NCBI GenBank assembly: GCA_029213075.1
Contig: JARGPO010000026.1
Location: forward strand, 1 to 46,486
Source of the DNA: Legionellaceae bacterium
GTDB taxonomy: Bacteria; Pseudomonadota; Gammaproteobacteria; Legionellales; Legionellaceae
Direction: 5' to 3'
DNA length: 46,486 bases
The position numbers were made by a program, and so were the translations under genes. Positions 17,520 to 26,171 of the stretch are shown piece after piece (the stretch's first letter is position 1; every line of letters begins with the position of its first letter). The notes beneath the pieces were generated by a model. The model saw only the letters and a list, made by a program, of their open reading frames with translations. It was not told the DNA's origin and made no database searches.

Positions 17520-18368
17520 CTAATTTAGAGATTTATCAGAAATATTTTTAACTAAGGCTGCAAGCCTACAACCAGCCAAAGCCACCCTTCTTTCGCTAAT
17601 CTCTTGTGCTTTAGTTTGATAGTTTGCGTCAAACGACTCTGCATAAGAAAAGTTTCTAGCAATTGTATACGACTCTAGAGCCCACGAATTAGGATTTAGC
17701 TGCATGTCTTTCAAATTACAAGGCCATTTTCGTTCAATTTCAGACGCTATATTTTTAACATCTACTGCCCGGTAGCGTTTTCTGCCAATAAACTTCCCAG
17801 CCCCACGATCCCAATATGCATGTAGGTTTTTGGCCGTTGGGTTTTTCGTTAAGCGGACTAGATTGCCTCCCCTATCTCCATTTGGATATTGTTTACTTAT
17901 CCTAGAAACAGCATGCATAGGCTGATGAATATCTCCTACCACATGCCATAATATTCGAGATGAAATCGCTTTATCTAACCGTGAAGAGTTTTTATCAGAC
18001 AATATTTGGTTTGCTATTAAAATCGCAAACACGGCATTAAAATGATTGGTTTTTGGAAGAGTTGTATTATCCGTACTAAATGGAATGTCAATATAGTGGA
18101 GAGTTCGCAATGTTTTATATTTTTCTGAGTACAAATGATCTAACCAAACAGCAGAGTTAATCATACTATATGAGTGCCCGTTAGTATTTAAAGAAGAATT
18201 ATATTTAGAAGCGATAGCCCTACTTTTACCATCCATATTATCAAATGCAATTTGGGCAATAATCCTATGTCCAAGGGCATTCCAAGCAAAGAGATTGCTA
18301 GATATTATTAATAAAAATACAAGTGTTATTTTTTTCAAAACGAAAACTAGCGAGGATAAAAACGCCAA
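17520..18368 (-). CDS. Secreted S1/P1-type nuclease
   Basis: S1/P1 nucleases are zinc enzymes that cut single-stranded DNA/RNA and remove 3'-phosphates. After a signal peptide (LVFVLKKITLVFLLIISSNLFA) the mature protein should start with Trp29, whose amino group ligates zinc in this family; next come NALGHRIIAQIA, SAVWLDHL, WHVVGDIHQPMHAV, NGDRGGNLV and NLHAYWD. All the zinc-ligand motifs are present. The start is a TTG with GGGA upstream; no in-frame ATG lies before the mature Trp. A 12-bp perfect inverted repeat (17506-17517 and 17531-17542) spans the stop codon. It is likely exported to the periplasm or beyond, for nucleotide scavenging or attack on foreign DNA. Confidence 0.88.
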   Translation of the reverse strand: MAFLSSLVFVLKKITLVFLLIISSNLFAWNALGHRIIAQIAFDNMDGKSRAIASKYNSSLNTNGHSYSMINSAVWLDHLYSEKYKTLRTLHYIDIPFSTDNTTLPKTNHFNAVFAILIANQILSDKNSSRLDKAISSRILWHVVGDIHQPMHAVSRISKQYPNGDRGGNLVRLTKNPTAKNLHAYWDRGAGKFIGRKRYRAVDVKNIASEIERKWPCNLKDMQLNPNSWALESYTIARNFSYAESFDANYQTKAQEISERRVALAGCRLAALVKNISDKSLN

Positions 18369-18419
18369 TTATATCCCAGAACCATAAAAAAATATAATTT
18401 ATTTGAATAGATATGATAG

Positions 18420-18448
18420 TTGCTATGCTACATCTATAGTGTGATAAT
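18420..18448 (+). promoter_or_regulatory. Candidate sigma-70 promoter of the gnnA-like/lpxB operon
   Basis: TTGCTA at 18420-18425 and GATAAT at 18443-18448 are separated by 17 bp. The start codon follows at 18479, leaving room for a 5' leader of about 25 nt. Read by eye only. Confidence 0.45.
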
Positions 18449-18478
18449 ATAGGTCAATTTATTACCCAATGTATTTAT

Positions 18479-19441
18479 ATGTCTAATTTAAGATGTGCCG
18501 TGATTGGTGTAGGCTATCTTGGGCGTTTTCATGCTCAAAAATACCAAATGATAAACAATGTTGACTTAATCGGTGTATGTGATGCTTCCCCATCAACATC
18601 TGAAAATGTAGCCCAAGAATTGAATGTTCAGGCCTATGATAAATTTCAAGATTTATTTGGTCAAGTTGATGCTGTTAGCATTGCCGCTACAACAAATGAG
18701 CATTATGCTATTGCTAGAGAGTGTCTTAAAAGAGGTATTCACACTCTTATCGAAAAACCAATGACCACGACAGTTGAAGAGGCAAATGAGCTAATTGCTA
18801 TTGCAAAAAACTCTGGTGCTAAACTACAAATTGGCCATTTAGAACGCTTCAATGTAGCTCGTCTAGCTCTAGACCCATACATTAACAAACCATTATTTAT
18901 CGACTCACAACGACTAGCACCTTTCACTCCTCGAGGAGCGGACGTGAATGTCGTTTTAGATCTTATGATTCATGATATCGATATTATTCAAAATATTGTT
19001 AAAAGCCCTGTCATATCAATAGAGGCTCAAGGAACGCCAGTATTATCTTCATCAATAGATATTGCCAATGCTAGAATTACTTTTGAAAATCACTGTGTTG
19101 CCAATGTAACTGCCAGCAGAGTAAGCTATACAACAGAGCGTAAAACGCGTATTTTTCAACCCAAGTCATATATTTCTGTTGATTATCATAAAAAACAATT
19201 CGCTGTTTTTGAAAAAGGTGATGGTGAAATGTTTCCTGGAATACCAAATGTTTTACAAAAAGAATCAAAATTTGAAAATAGCGATGCTCTACTAGATGAA
19301 ATAAAGTCATTTATATTAGCGATACAAGAAGACACAACGCCGCTAGTTACTGGAGAAGATGGTTGCGCAGCATTAGCAACTGCGGCTAGAATAACCGCAT
19401 CGATTGATAAAAATTTGAATGCCAGACATGCAGAAGCCTAA
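18479..19441 (+). CDS. Gfo/Idh/MocA-family NAD-dependent dehydrogenase, possible UDP-GlcNAc 3-dehydrogenase GnnA
   Basis: A 320-residue oxidoreductase with an N-terminal Rossmann fold (CAVIGVGYLGRFHAQKY), the family signature EKPMTTTVEEANELI, and a C-terminal alpha/beta domain. The catalytic region includes GHLERFNVARLAL and DLMIHDIDII. Substrates of this family are sugars or their nucleotides. The 23-bp overlap with lpxB suggests a lipid A role: in Acidithiobacillus the dehydrogenase GnnA, which with GnnB makes the 3-amino sugar of lipid A, is encoded between lpxA and lpxB, and Legionella lipid A contains such a diamino sugar. No GnnB aminotransferase is in the window. The family is certain; GnnA is an inference from context. 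Confidence 0.85.
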   Translation: MSNLRCAVIGVGYLGRFHAQKYQMINNVDLIGVCDASPSTSENVAQELNVQAYDKFQDLFGQVDAVSIAATTNEHYAIARECLKRGIHTLIEKPMTTTVEEANELIAIAKNSGAKLQIGHLERFNVARLALDPYINKPLFIDSQRLAPFTPRGADVNVVLDLMIHDIDIIQNIVKSPVISIEAQGTPVLSSSIDIANARITFENHCVANVTASRVSYTTERKTRIFQPKSYISVDYHKKQFAVFEKGDGEMFPGIPNVLQKESKFENSDALLDEIKSFILAIQEDTTPLVTGEDGCAALATAARITASIDKNLNARHAEA

Positions 19442-20570
19442 GAAAATTGTAATTATCGCCGGGGAAGAATCTGGCGATATTCACGCCGCTAATTTTGTAG
19501 AAGAGCTAAAGAGTAGAAATAAGAACCTTAGCATTAGTGGTATTGGTGGCCAACATATGCAAAAAGCTGGAGTCACTCTAATTAGTGACCTAGCCCGCTA
19601 TGGTGTGACTGGCATCACCGAAGTAATTCAGCATATTTTTGTTATTCGAAAGGCGTATAAGGCTATTAAAAAACACCTTATTCAAGAAAAACCTGACCTA
19701 CTAATCCTAGTAGACTACCCTGGGTTCAATCTACGGCTAGCTAAATTTGCCAAACAAACCCTAGGTCTAAAAATAATTTATTATATTAGCCCACAAATTT
19801 GGGCTTGGAAGGCAAACCGTATTCATACTATTCAAAAAAACGTAGATAAAATGGCTGTCATTCTACCTTTTGAGAAAAAAATATATAAAAAATCTGGTGT
19901 GCCAGTTGAGTTTGTTGGACATCCTCTAGCAAATAAACCAACAATTACAAAAACCGTGGCTGAGATAAAAACAATTCTTGGATTAGCAAAAGACCAGCAA
20001 GTATGTGCCATGCTCCCTGGTAGTCGCAAAAATGAAATCCTACGCCTTATGCCTGTCATCCGCGATACGGCAAAGAAGTTACTTCAACAACATCCTAATC
20101 TGCATTTTGTAATACCTATCGCACAAACTATAGATAAAAATTTAGTCTCTTCTTATTTGGCAGACTTAAAGAATAACTTTACCATTGTCAGTGAACAAGC
20201 TATTGAAGTTTTATATTGCTGCGATGTGGCGGTTGTTAGTTCTGGTACTGCATCATTAGAATGTGCATTGCTAACAAAACCAATGTGTATTATTTACAAA
20301 TCATCGTGGATTACCTATTTAGCAGCCTCAAAATTAATTTTGGTTAAGTTTTTAGGGCTTTGTAATTTATTGCAAAATAAAATGATAGTACCTGAGCTAC
20401 TTCAATACGATTGCAACGAGGTCGAACTTGCAAAAACTGTTTCGGGGTTAATATCCAACAAAAACATTAAAAACCGTATGATAAACGAGCTTACTATCAT
20501 GAAAGAATCTTTATCTTCACAACAAGCAGATATAAGTATAAGTGGTTTAATCGAACAAGAGCTTGCATAA
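19419..20570 (+). CDS. lpxB: Lipid-A-disaccharide synthase LpxB
   Basis: A GT19 glycosyltransferase (383 residues) that joins lipid X and UDP-diacylglucosamine to form the lipid A disaccharide at the inner membrane. Recognisable segments are IIAGEESGDIHAANF, GIGGQHMQKAG, VDYPGFNLRLAKFAK, YYISPQIWAWKANRI, FVGHPLANK, MLPGSRKNEI and SSGTASLECALLTKPMCIIYK. The start is at 19419 or 19428; neither has a clear ribosome site, and the overlap with the upstream dehydrogenase implies translational coupling. LpxH, the enzyme one step earlier, is encoded at 10823-11578 in a different operon. Confidence 0.94.
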   Translation: MPDMQKPKKIVIIAGEESGDIHAANFVEELKSRNKNLSISGIGGQHMQKAGVTLISDLARYGVTGITEVIQHIFVIRKAYKAIKKHLIQEKPDLLILVDYPGFNLRLAKFAKQTLGLKIIYYISPQIWAWKANRIHTIQKNVDKMAVILPFEKKIYKKSGVPVEFVGHPLANKPTITKTVAEIKTILGLAKDQQVCAMLPGSRKNEILRLMPVIRDTAKKLLQQHPNLHFVIPIAQTIDKNLVSSYLADLKNNFTIVSEQAIEVLYCCDVAVVSSGTASLECALLTKPMCIIYKSSWITYLAASKLILVKFLGLCNLLQNKMIVPELLQYDCNEVELAKTVSGLISNKNIKNRMINELTIMKESLSSQQADISISGLIEQELA

Positions 20571-20620
20571 CTATGACCCAATGTACTATCCTTACGACAC
20601 CATGACTATATATATATTAA

Positions 20621-21094
20621 ATGACATATCACATTGATATTCAAAACGCAGCCTTGATGCAAATTCCTGTTGATAACCAAACAATTACTGATTGGGCAAA
20701 TCTCGCTCTTGCGTCTGAGATTCAAGCTGCTGAACTAACGATTCGTTTTGTTGATATTGAAGAAATAACCTTCTTAAATAATAATTATCGAAAAAAAAAT
20801 AAACCAACCAATGTCTTAGCTTTTCCGGCAAACCTACCAAATAATATTGAGTTAGAATGTCCACTGCTAGGAGATGTAATAATTTGCCCGGAAATATTAC
20901 AAAACGAAAGTATTGTCCTTAATAAAACGATAACTTCTCATTATGCACTCCTAGTAATACATGGAACTTTACATCTTTTAGGATATGATCATATTGAGGA
21001 TGAAGATGCAATAAAAATGCAAGCATTAGAAATTTCTTTACTAGCAAAATTAGGGTTTGAAAATCCCTACTTAGAGGATGAAAATGAAATTTAA
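20621..21094 (+). CDS. ybeY: Endoribonuclease YbeY (16S rRNA maturation)
   Basis: A 157-residue metalloprotein with the UPF0054 signature HGTLHLLGYDH, giving three zinc-binding His (114, 118, 124). An upstream block (LNNNYRKKNKPTNVLAFPA) matches the substrate-binding groove. YbeY is needed for 16S rRNA 3'-end maturation and for quality control of 70S ribosomes. Its 3' end overlaps corC, the order found in many gammaproteobacteria (usually with phoH upstream; phoH is not in this window). The gap after lpxB is 50 bp. Confidence 0.93.
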   Translation: MTYHIDIQNAALMQIPVDNQTITDWANLALASEIQAAELTIRFVDIEEITFLNNNYRKKNKPTNVLAFPANLPNNIELECPLLGDVIICPEILQNESIVLNKTITSHYALLVIHGTLHLLGYDHIEDEDAIKMQALEISLLAKLGFENPYLEDENEI

Positions 21095-21935
21095 AGAAAT
21101 TAAAAAATTATGGAAAATATGGCTAGCTAAATTCGTTAATTTTGACCCTGAAAATAAAGAGCAACTAATTGATTTATTACGCAAGTCAGAAAAAAATCAA
21201 ATAATAAATCATGAAATTTTATCGGTTATGGAGGGAGCAATAGCATTTGAAAAGCTCCAAGTTAGAGACATTATGCTCCCTAAAAAGCAAATGACTTGTA
21301 TTTCAAAAGATTCATTGTTTAACGAAGTAATAACGATCGTAACCCATACTGGACACTCAAGATTTCCTGTAACAGGTGAAAATAAAGATGAAGTAATTGG
21401 AATTTTGCACGTCAAGGATTTACTACGTTTTCAACTAAAACAAGAATACAATGAGCTAGATTTATCAGACATTGCGAGGCAAGCTCCAATAGTTCCTGAA
21501 AGTAAGCCTCTAGATGCACTTTTAAATGAATTTAAAACCAACCGCAACCATATGGCAATTGTTGTAGATGAATATGGATCGGTATCAGGATTTGTGACCA
21601 TAGAAGATATTATTGAACAAATCATTGGTGATATTGCTGATGAGTTTGATGTTGACGAAGAAGCCTATATTAAAAGTCATGGGGATAAAAATTATATAAT
21701 TAAAGCTCACATGCCAATCGAAGATTTTAACGAACAACTACAAACTAATTTTAGTAACGATGTTTATGATACAATCGGGGGGATTATTACGGCAAGCTTC
21801 GGATATGTACCCAAAACATCTGAAACTATTTTCATCGATGACTTTGAATTTATAATAATCAATGCCGATGCAAGATCGATTCACTTACTTGAGTGTTTCG
21901 ATAGGCGACCAAAAACTACAGTTAAATCAGATTAA
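21084..21935 (+). CDS. corC: CorC/HlyC-family CBS-domain protein
   Basis: A 283-residue soluble protein of the CorC family, linked to Mg2+/Co2+ export. A short N-terminal region is followed by two CBS domains (about 65-185; LQVRDIMLPKKQM ... VVDEYGSVSGFVTIEDIIEQIIGDI), which bind adenine nucleotides, and by the CorC_HlyC transporter-associated domain (about 205-280, YIIKAHMPIEDFNEQL ... TIGGIITASFGYVPK). The membrane DUF21 part of larger relatives is absent, as in CorC itself. The ATG at 21084 was chosen because AGAGG at 21073-21077 is well spaced from it; the ATG at 21078 is too close. Overlaps ybeY. Confidence 0.88.
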   Translation: MKFKEIKKLWKIWLAKFVNFDPENKEQLIDLLRKSEKNQIINHEILSVMEGAIAFEKLQVRDIMLPKKQMTCISKDSLFNEVITIVTHTGHSRFPVTGENKDEVIGILHVKDLLRFQLKQEYNELDLSDIARQAPIVPESKPLDALLNEFKTNRNHMAIVVDEYGSVSGFVTIEDIIEQIIGDIADEFDVDEEAYIKSHGDKNYIIKAHMPIEDFNEQLQTNFSNDVYDTIGGIITASFGYVPKTSETIFIDDFEFIIINADARSIHLLECFDRRPKTTVKSD

Positions 21936-21946
21936 TAAGGTTAATA

Positions 21947-23215
21947 ATGTTAGATATTAAATACATCCTAGAAAATATTGAGCTAGTTCGTGACAACATA
22001 AAAAAACGTAATGTATCTGCGAAGCTAGATGAACTTATAGAACTGCACGCAGTTAGAAAGGCAAGTCAATTAGAAATTGAAACTATGCGAGCAAAATCCA
22101 ATCAAATGGCGAAAGAAATTCCGAAGCTATCTGCCGAAGAAAAACCAGCAATGATTGAAAAAGGTCGAGAAATAAATAAAGAAATTTCCCAGCTAGATGA
22201 AAAATTACGAGTTATTAATGAATCATATCAAGAAGCACTACTTACAATTCCTAATAAATTAGCAGAAGATACCCCGCTTGGTATAGATGATACTGAAAAT
22301 GTTGTTATTAAAAAGCATCTCACGCCTAGAGAGTTTAACTTTACTCCTAAAGATCATGTGGAAATTGGCAAAGACCTAGATCTTATCGACTTTGACAGTG
22401 GTGCCAAAGTTGCAGGATCTAAGTTTTATTTCTTGAAAAATGATGCGGTAATGCTTGAGCTTGCTTTAAAGATGTTTGCTATGAAAACAGCAAATGAGCT
22501 TGGATATACCAATTTAATTACCCCTGATATAGCAAAAAAATCTGTTCTTACCGGAGCTGGATTTTCTCCTCGAGGTGAAGAATCAAACATCTACAATCTA
22601 GAAGACTTAGATTTAAGCCTAATTGCGACCGCAGAAATTCCTGTTGCAGGAATTCATGCCAATGAGATTATTGATGAAAAAGACCTGCCTTTTAAATATG
22701 TAGCAGAAAGTCATTGTTTTCGACGTGAGGCCGGATCTGCTGGTCGAGAAAGTAAAGGTTTATATAGAGTTCATCAATTTTCTAAAATTGAGTTGTTTAT
22801 GATTACTAAGCCGGAAGAAGGTGAAAAATCCCTCGAGGAAATTTTAAATCTTGAAGAAACTATATACCAAAAATTAAAAATTCCATACAGAATCGTTCGT
22901 ATTTGTGCTGGAGATCTTGGAGCTGCCGCATATAAAAAATATGATGTTGAGGCTCATATGCCTGGCCGTGATTCTGATGAAAAATACGGTGAAATTACTT
23001 CTGCATCAAACTGCACGGATTTTCAATCTCGCCGATTAAACATCAGGTATAAAACTGCAGATAAGAAAAAAGTATACCCATACACCTTAAATGGCACGGC
23101 TATTGCATTAAGCCGAACTTTAGTCTCGATATTAGAAAACTATCAACAAGAAGACGGCAGCGTAGAAATACCAGAAGTATTACGTTCGTACATGGGTAAA
23201 GACTATATAAAGTAA
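21947..23215 (+). CDS. serS: Seryl-tRNA synthetase
   Basis: Class II aminoacyl-tRNA synthetase of 422 residues. The N-terminal arm is a long antiparallel coiled coil (residues about 27-105) that holds the tRNA-Ser variable arm. The core has the motif 2 region FRREAGSAGRESKGLYRVHQFSKIELF and motif 3 LNGTAIALSRTLVSILENYQ, with the serine-binding TAEIPVAG. Length and motifs are normal. It lies 11 bp after corC with an AAGG site. The gene is followed by a REP-like palindrome at 23249-23286. Confidence 0.96.
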   Translation: MLDIKYILENIELVRDNIKKRNVSAKLDELIELHAVRKASQLEIETMRAKSNQMAKEIPKLSAEEKPAMIEKGREINKEISQLDEKLRVINESYQEALLTIPNKLAEDTPLGIDDTENVVIKKHLTPREFNFTPKDHVEIGKDLDLIDFDSGAKVAGSKFYFLKNDAVMLELALKMFAMKTANELGYTNLITPDIAKKSVLTGAGFSPRGEESNIYNLEDLDLSLIATAEIPVAGIHANEIIDEKDLPFKYVAESHCFRREAGSAGRESKGLYRVHQFSKIELFMITKPEEGEKSLEEILNLEETIYQKLKIPYRIVRICAGDLGAAAYKKYDVEAHMPGRDSDEKYGEITSASNCTDFQSRRLNIRYKTADKKKVYPYTLNGTAIALSRTLVSILENYQQEDGSVEIPEVLRSYMGKDYIK

Positions 23216-23248
23216 AAGTATAGAAGTTGTGACAATTGATATCCCCCT

Positions 23249-23286
23249 CTCCTACGTGGCCAGGCTTTGTTCAGGACACGTAGGAG
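23249..23286. repeat. REP-type palindrome between convergent serS and the OPT gene
   Basis: CTCCTACGTG (23249-23258) pairs perfectly with CACGTAGGAG (23277-23286) around an 18-nt centre that itself holds degenerate REP core (GCCAGGC...TTCAGGAC). The arm contains CCTACGTG, the head of the element at 41-65. It lies 34 bp after the serS stop and 15 bp from the convergent stop at 23302, so it may also act as a two-way terminator. Confidence 0.7.
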
Positions 23287-23301
23287 GGATTTCAAATTAA
23301 C

Positions 23302-25305
23302 TTAACTTGCCCTACTACAACGCCTAACCATCCAATATCCTAAAGAGAAGACTAATATCGCACTTAATAACACACCATAACTATTCTCCCAACTAACTGA
23401 GAATAATCGCCAAGCATCCGGGCTATGTAGCATTGAAAATGGAATAGCCAATAAAACATCTACCAAAGCAGATCCTGCAACCAAACCACAAGCTACTCGC
23501 ATACCAATTTGACTACGCCGGCCAATTTCTTCATTAGACAGTTGATCTCTAGTAAATCTTTTATTTACTAAAAAGGCTATGATTCCACCTAAAAATAGCG
23601 GTATAGATGAAGTAATTGGCAAATACATGCCGATTGCGACGCCCAAAATATATAAACGAAAAAATCTCTGCAGATTAAAGGCTCGATTGCATATGATTAG
23701 TAACAAAATAATACCCGCCCCAACAAACATCATCACCCAAGGCAAGTTATTTTGAAACACAGCACTTGTAATTGCCGCTAATAGAGCAGCTGTAGGTGCT
23801 GGGAGAGATTGACTGATATCCATCCCCTCATGCGGCATGATGCCTGCTATTCCATAGACATCAAATAACATTTGCATCACAGGTGGAATAACAATGGCTG
23901 AAACCACAACTCCTAAGAGCAACATAAGCTGTTGCTTCCAGGGTGTTGCCCCAAGAATCTGGCCTACTTTCAAATCTTGAGTATTGTCATTCGCAATCGC
24001 GGCAACTCCTGTAACAATAGATGCAATAACAATTACTATCGCCTCAGCTGCACCTATTTGCTCAGATGTAAAAGGTAATGGTAAAACTGATGTCATAAGA
24101 CAAATCAATAACCATGCAGCAAAAAGAATTCCAGCTATAACAACTGAGCTCCCAGGACTTGCAGTCACCCCTACCATACCAGAAAAATAGGCTGTCATTA
24201 CTGAGAATAAAAAACCAATAATTAACACGTAAAACACAGCACCTACTACGATTATACTTCTATAGTCGCCACCAAGACCAACTTGATCAACAGGAAGTAT
24301 ATAGTTAAAAAACATATATAAAACCCCGGCCATTATTAACACTCCAGCAATGATAAATTTCAAAGGAATATCATAGTCAATTCGAGAAATTTTAATCTTA
24401 AGCTTTTTATTACTAGCCAAAGTATTAAATGATGCCTTCATACTAGAACGTAATGGTTTTAAAAGAAGAGCAAAAGTCCATATGCCCGCAAAGAGCATTG
24501 AGCCGATTCCCATATAACGCAGTTGACTATTCCACAATAGTGGGCCGGCATCAGCCACAGGGCTGCTCATCAAAAAATGCGGGAAAAATTGACTTACAAC
24601 TGGCAAAGTAATAAGCCAAGATATAAAGGCACCAAGAAAAATACTGCAAGCCATATCAAAACCAACTAAATAACCGGCACCAAGCATAGTTGCTGAAAAT
24701 CCGGCACCGACACAAAATATAGAGCGTTTGATAGTAAACCAATAATTCCAGCTGCTCGCTAAAAACTTAAATCCAACTTGAAGCAACTCTAAAATACCAC
24801 CGATCAAACTACCAAGCACAATATCTGAAAGACCAATTTTTTCTGAGGATGATTTAAGAACCTCAGCAATGGCCCGCCCTTCTGGAAATCTAAGAGATTC
24901 ATCATGAACTAAAATTTTACGTAATGGAATTGAAAATAAAACTCCAAGAACACCACCACAACCAGCTATTAAAAAATTAGTTAAGTAGTCAAAATGATGC
25001 CAATATTCAATTATTATCAAGGCAGGGATAGTATAAACTATCCCTCCCGCAACAGCTTCTCCGGCCGAGGCCGCTGTCTGAACAGCATTGTTTTCAAGGA
25101 TGGTAGCCCCTTTAAAAAAACGTAAAATACCCATGGAAATAATTGCTGCTGGAATAGATGCTGACGTTAAAATACCTAGTTTCAAAGCAAGATAAGCATT
25201 AGCTGCCGCTAGAATTACTGTTAAAAAAATTGCCAATATAATGCAACGAAATGTTAATTCGGCAACATTAGAGTTACTCGCAATAAATGGTGACTGTCTA
25301 GTCAT
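23302..25305 (-). CDS. OPT-family oligopeptide transporter
   Basis: A 667-residue integral membrane protein with about 15 hydrophobic segments, the right size for the oligopeptide transporter (OPT) family. Typical features are the first helices (AILAAANAYLALKLGILTSASIPAAIISMGILRF), the ILENNAVQTAASAGEAVAGGIVYTIPAL segment and the NDNTQDLKVGQILGATPWKQQ loop. OPT proteins import peptides, or metal-siderophore complexes in the YSL branch; here peptide uptake is most likely. AAGGA precedes the ATG. It follows the SDR gene by 16 bp on the same strand, so the two probably form one transcript. Peptide import suits an amino-acid-dependent intracellular life, which is inference. Confidence 0.88.
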   Translation of the reverse strand: MTRQSPFIASNSNVAELTFRCIILAIFLTVILAAANAYLALKLGILTSASIPAAIISMGILRFFKGATILENNAVQTAASAGEAVAGGIVYTIPALIIIEYWHHFDYLTNFLIAGCGGVLGVLFSIPLRKILVHDESLRFPEGRAIAEVLKSSSEKIGLSDIVLGSLIGGILELLQVGFKFLASSWNYWFTIKRSIFCVGAGFSATMLGAGYLVGFDMACSIFLGAFISWLITLPVVSQFFPHFLMSSPVADAGPLLWNSQLRYMGIGSMLFAGIWTFALLLKPLRSSMKASFNTLASNKKLKIKISRIDYDIPLKFIIAGVLIMAGVLYMFFNYILPVDQVGLGGDYRSIIVVGAVFYVLIIGFLFSVMTAYFSGMVGVTASPGSSVVIAGILFAAWLLICLMTSVLPLPFTSEQIGAAEAIVIVIASIVTGVAAIANDNTQDLKVGQILGATPWKQQLMLLLGVVVSAIVIPPVMQMLFDVYGIAGIMPHEGMDISQSLPAPTAALLAAITSAVFQNNLPWVMMFVGAGIILLLIICNRAFNLQRFFRLYILGVAIGMYLPITSSIPLFLGGIIAFLVNKRFTRDQLSNEEIGRRSQIGMRVACGLVAGSALVDVLLAIPFSMLHSPDAWRLFSVSWENSYGVLLSAILVFSLGYWMVRRCSRAS

Positions 25306-25321
25306 ATAAATTTCCTTGCAT

Positions 25322-26080
25322 CTAATCTATATCGGGGACTATGTGCGGAGAGTTGAGCCATTTGGAATGATGACTTTTATCATAAATATCCCACTCTTGT
25401 GAAATATAGGTTTCTCTATCTATATCAAGTAAAAGCCAAGTTAAAAAAGATGCTACAACCTCAGGTTTAAGTAGTTTTTTCTCTTTTTGCAAACGCAAAA
25501 AATAATCTCTTTTTTCCGCTTCCATAAAATTCGACTCACGAATTTCACGTTGCATATCTGTATCAATAATACCAGGCATGACACTTGCCATCGCCACTGA
25601 ATTATCCTCAATTTGCCAACATTTGGTTAGCATAGAAAGCCCTGCTTTTGAGACACAATATGCAGACCAACCAACTACTGGAAAATAAGCAACAGCTGAA
25701 CCAATGTTGAGTATTCTCCCATTCTGTAATTTATCTTTTAGCCCCTGGCTTAAAAATAATGGTGCGTCTAGATTAGTAGCCATACAAGAGCGCCAGTTTT
25801 CCTCACTAATATTAACAATAGGTTCTATAGGACGAATAACTCCGGCGCAATTAATCAACCCATTTATTTTGTTCCTGTCAGTCATAAGAGAAATTATCTT
25901 AGAACGATCTTTTGACTTAGTAATATCAGCACAATAAAAATGAATTCGCTCAGAAATATTTGCGACATCCATCAGCCTCTCTTTATGCCTACCAACAATT
26001 AGGACATCTTGCCCTCTATTTGCCAAGGAAGATGCCAAGCATCTACCCAACCCACTACCACCACCTGTCAAAATGTACAT
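25322..26080 (-). CDS. Short-chain dehydrogenase/reductase (SDR)
   Basis: Classical SDR of about 252 residues. The cofactor motif is TGGGSGLG near the N-terminus; NCAGVIR follows, then a catalytic Ser in NIGSAVAYFP and the YxxxK motif in YCVSKAGLS. The ADI residues after the second strand do not tell NAD from NADP. The C-terminal part (PGIIDTDM) is typical of SDRs similar to sepiapterin reductase or BenD-like enzymes; the substrate is unknown. The ATG at 26080 was chosen over an upstream TTG at 26086. It lies upstream of, and probably with, the OPT transporter. Confidence 0.85.
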   Translation of the reverse strand: MYILTGGGSGLGRCLASSLANRGQDVLIVGRHKERLMDVANISERIHFYCADITKSKDRSKIISLMTDRNKINGLINCAGVIRPIEPIVNISEENWRSCMATNLDAPLFLSQGLKDKLQNGRILNIGSAVAYFPVVGWSAYCVSKAGLSMLTKCWQIEDNSVAMASVMPGIIDTDMQREIRESNFMEAEKRDYFLRLQKEKKLLKPEVVASFLTWLLLDIDRETYISQEWDIYDKSHHSKWLNSPHIVPDID

Positions 26081-26171
26081 AATCAATCAATAATCGCGTA
26101 TTATTTTACGAATAATAACAGACATGCTAATCTTATGTTAACTAATTTACATATAATAAGGATATTATCTG

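Noticed and set aside
26152-26157. TATAAT as the -10 box of the IcmL-like gene
   Set aside because: The ribosome site AAGGA at 26158-26162 would lie before the transcription start, and no -35 box is placed correctly.
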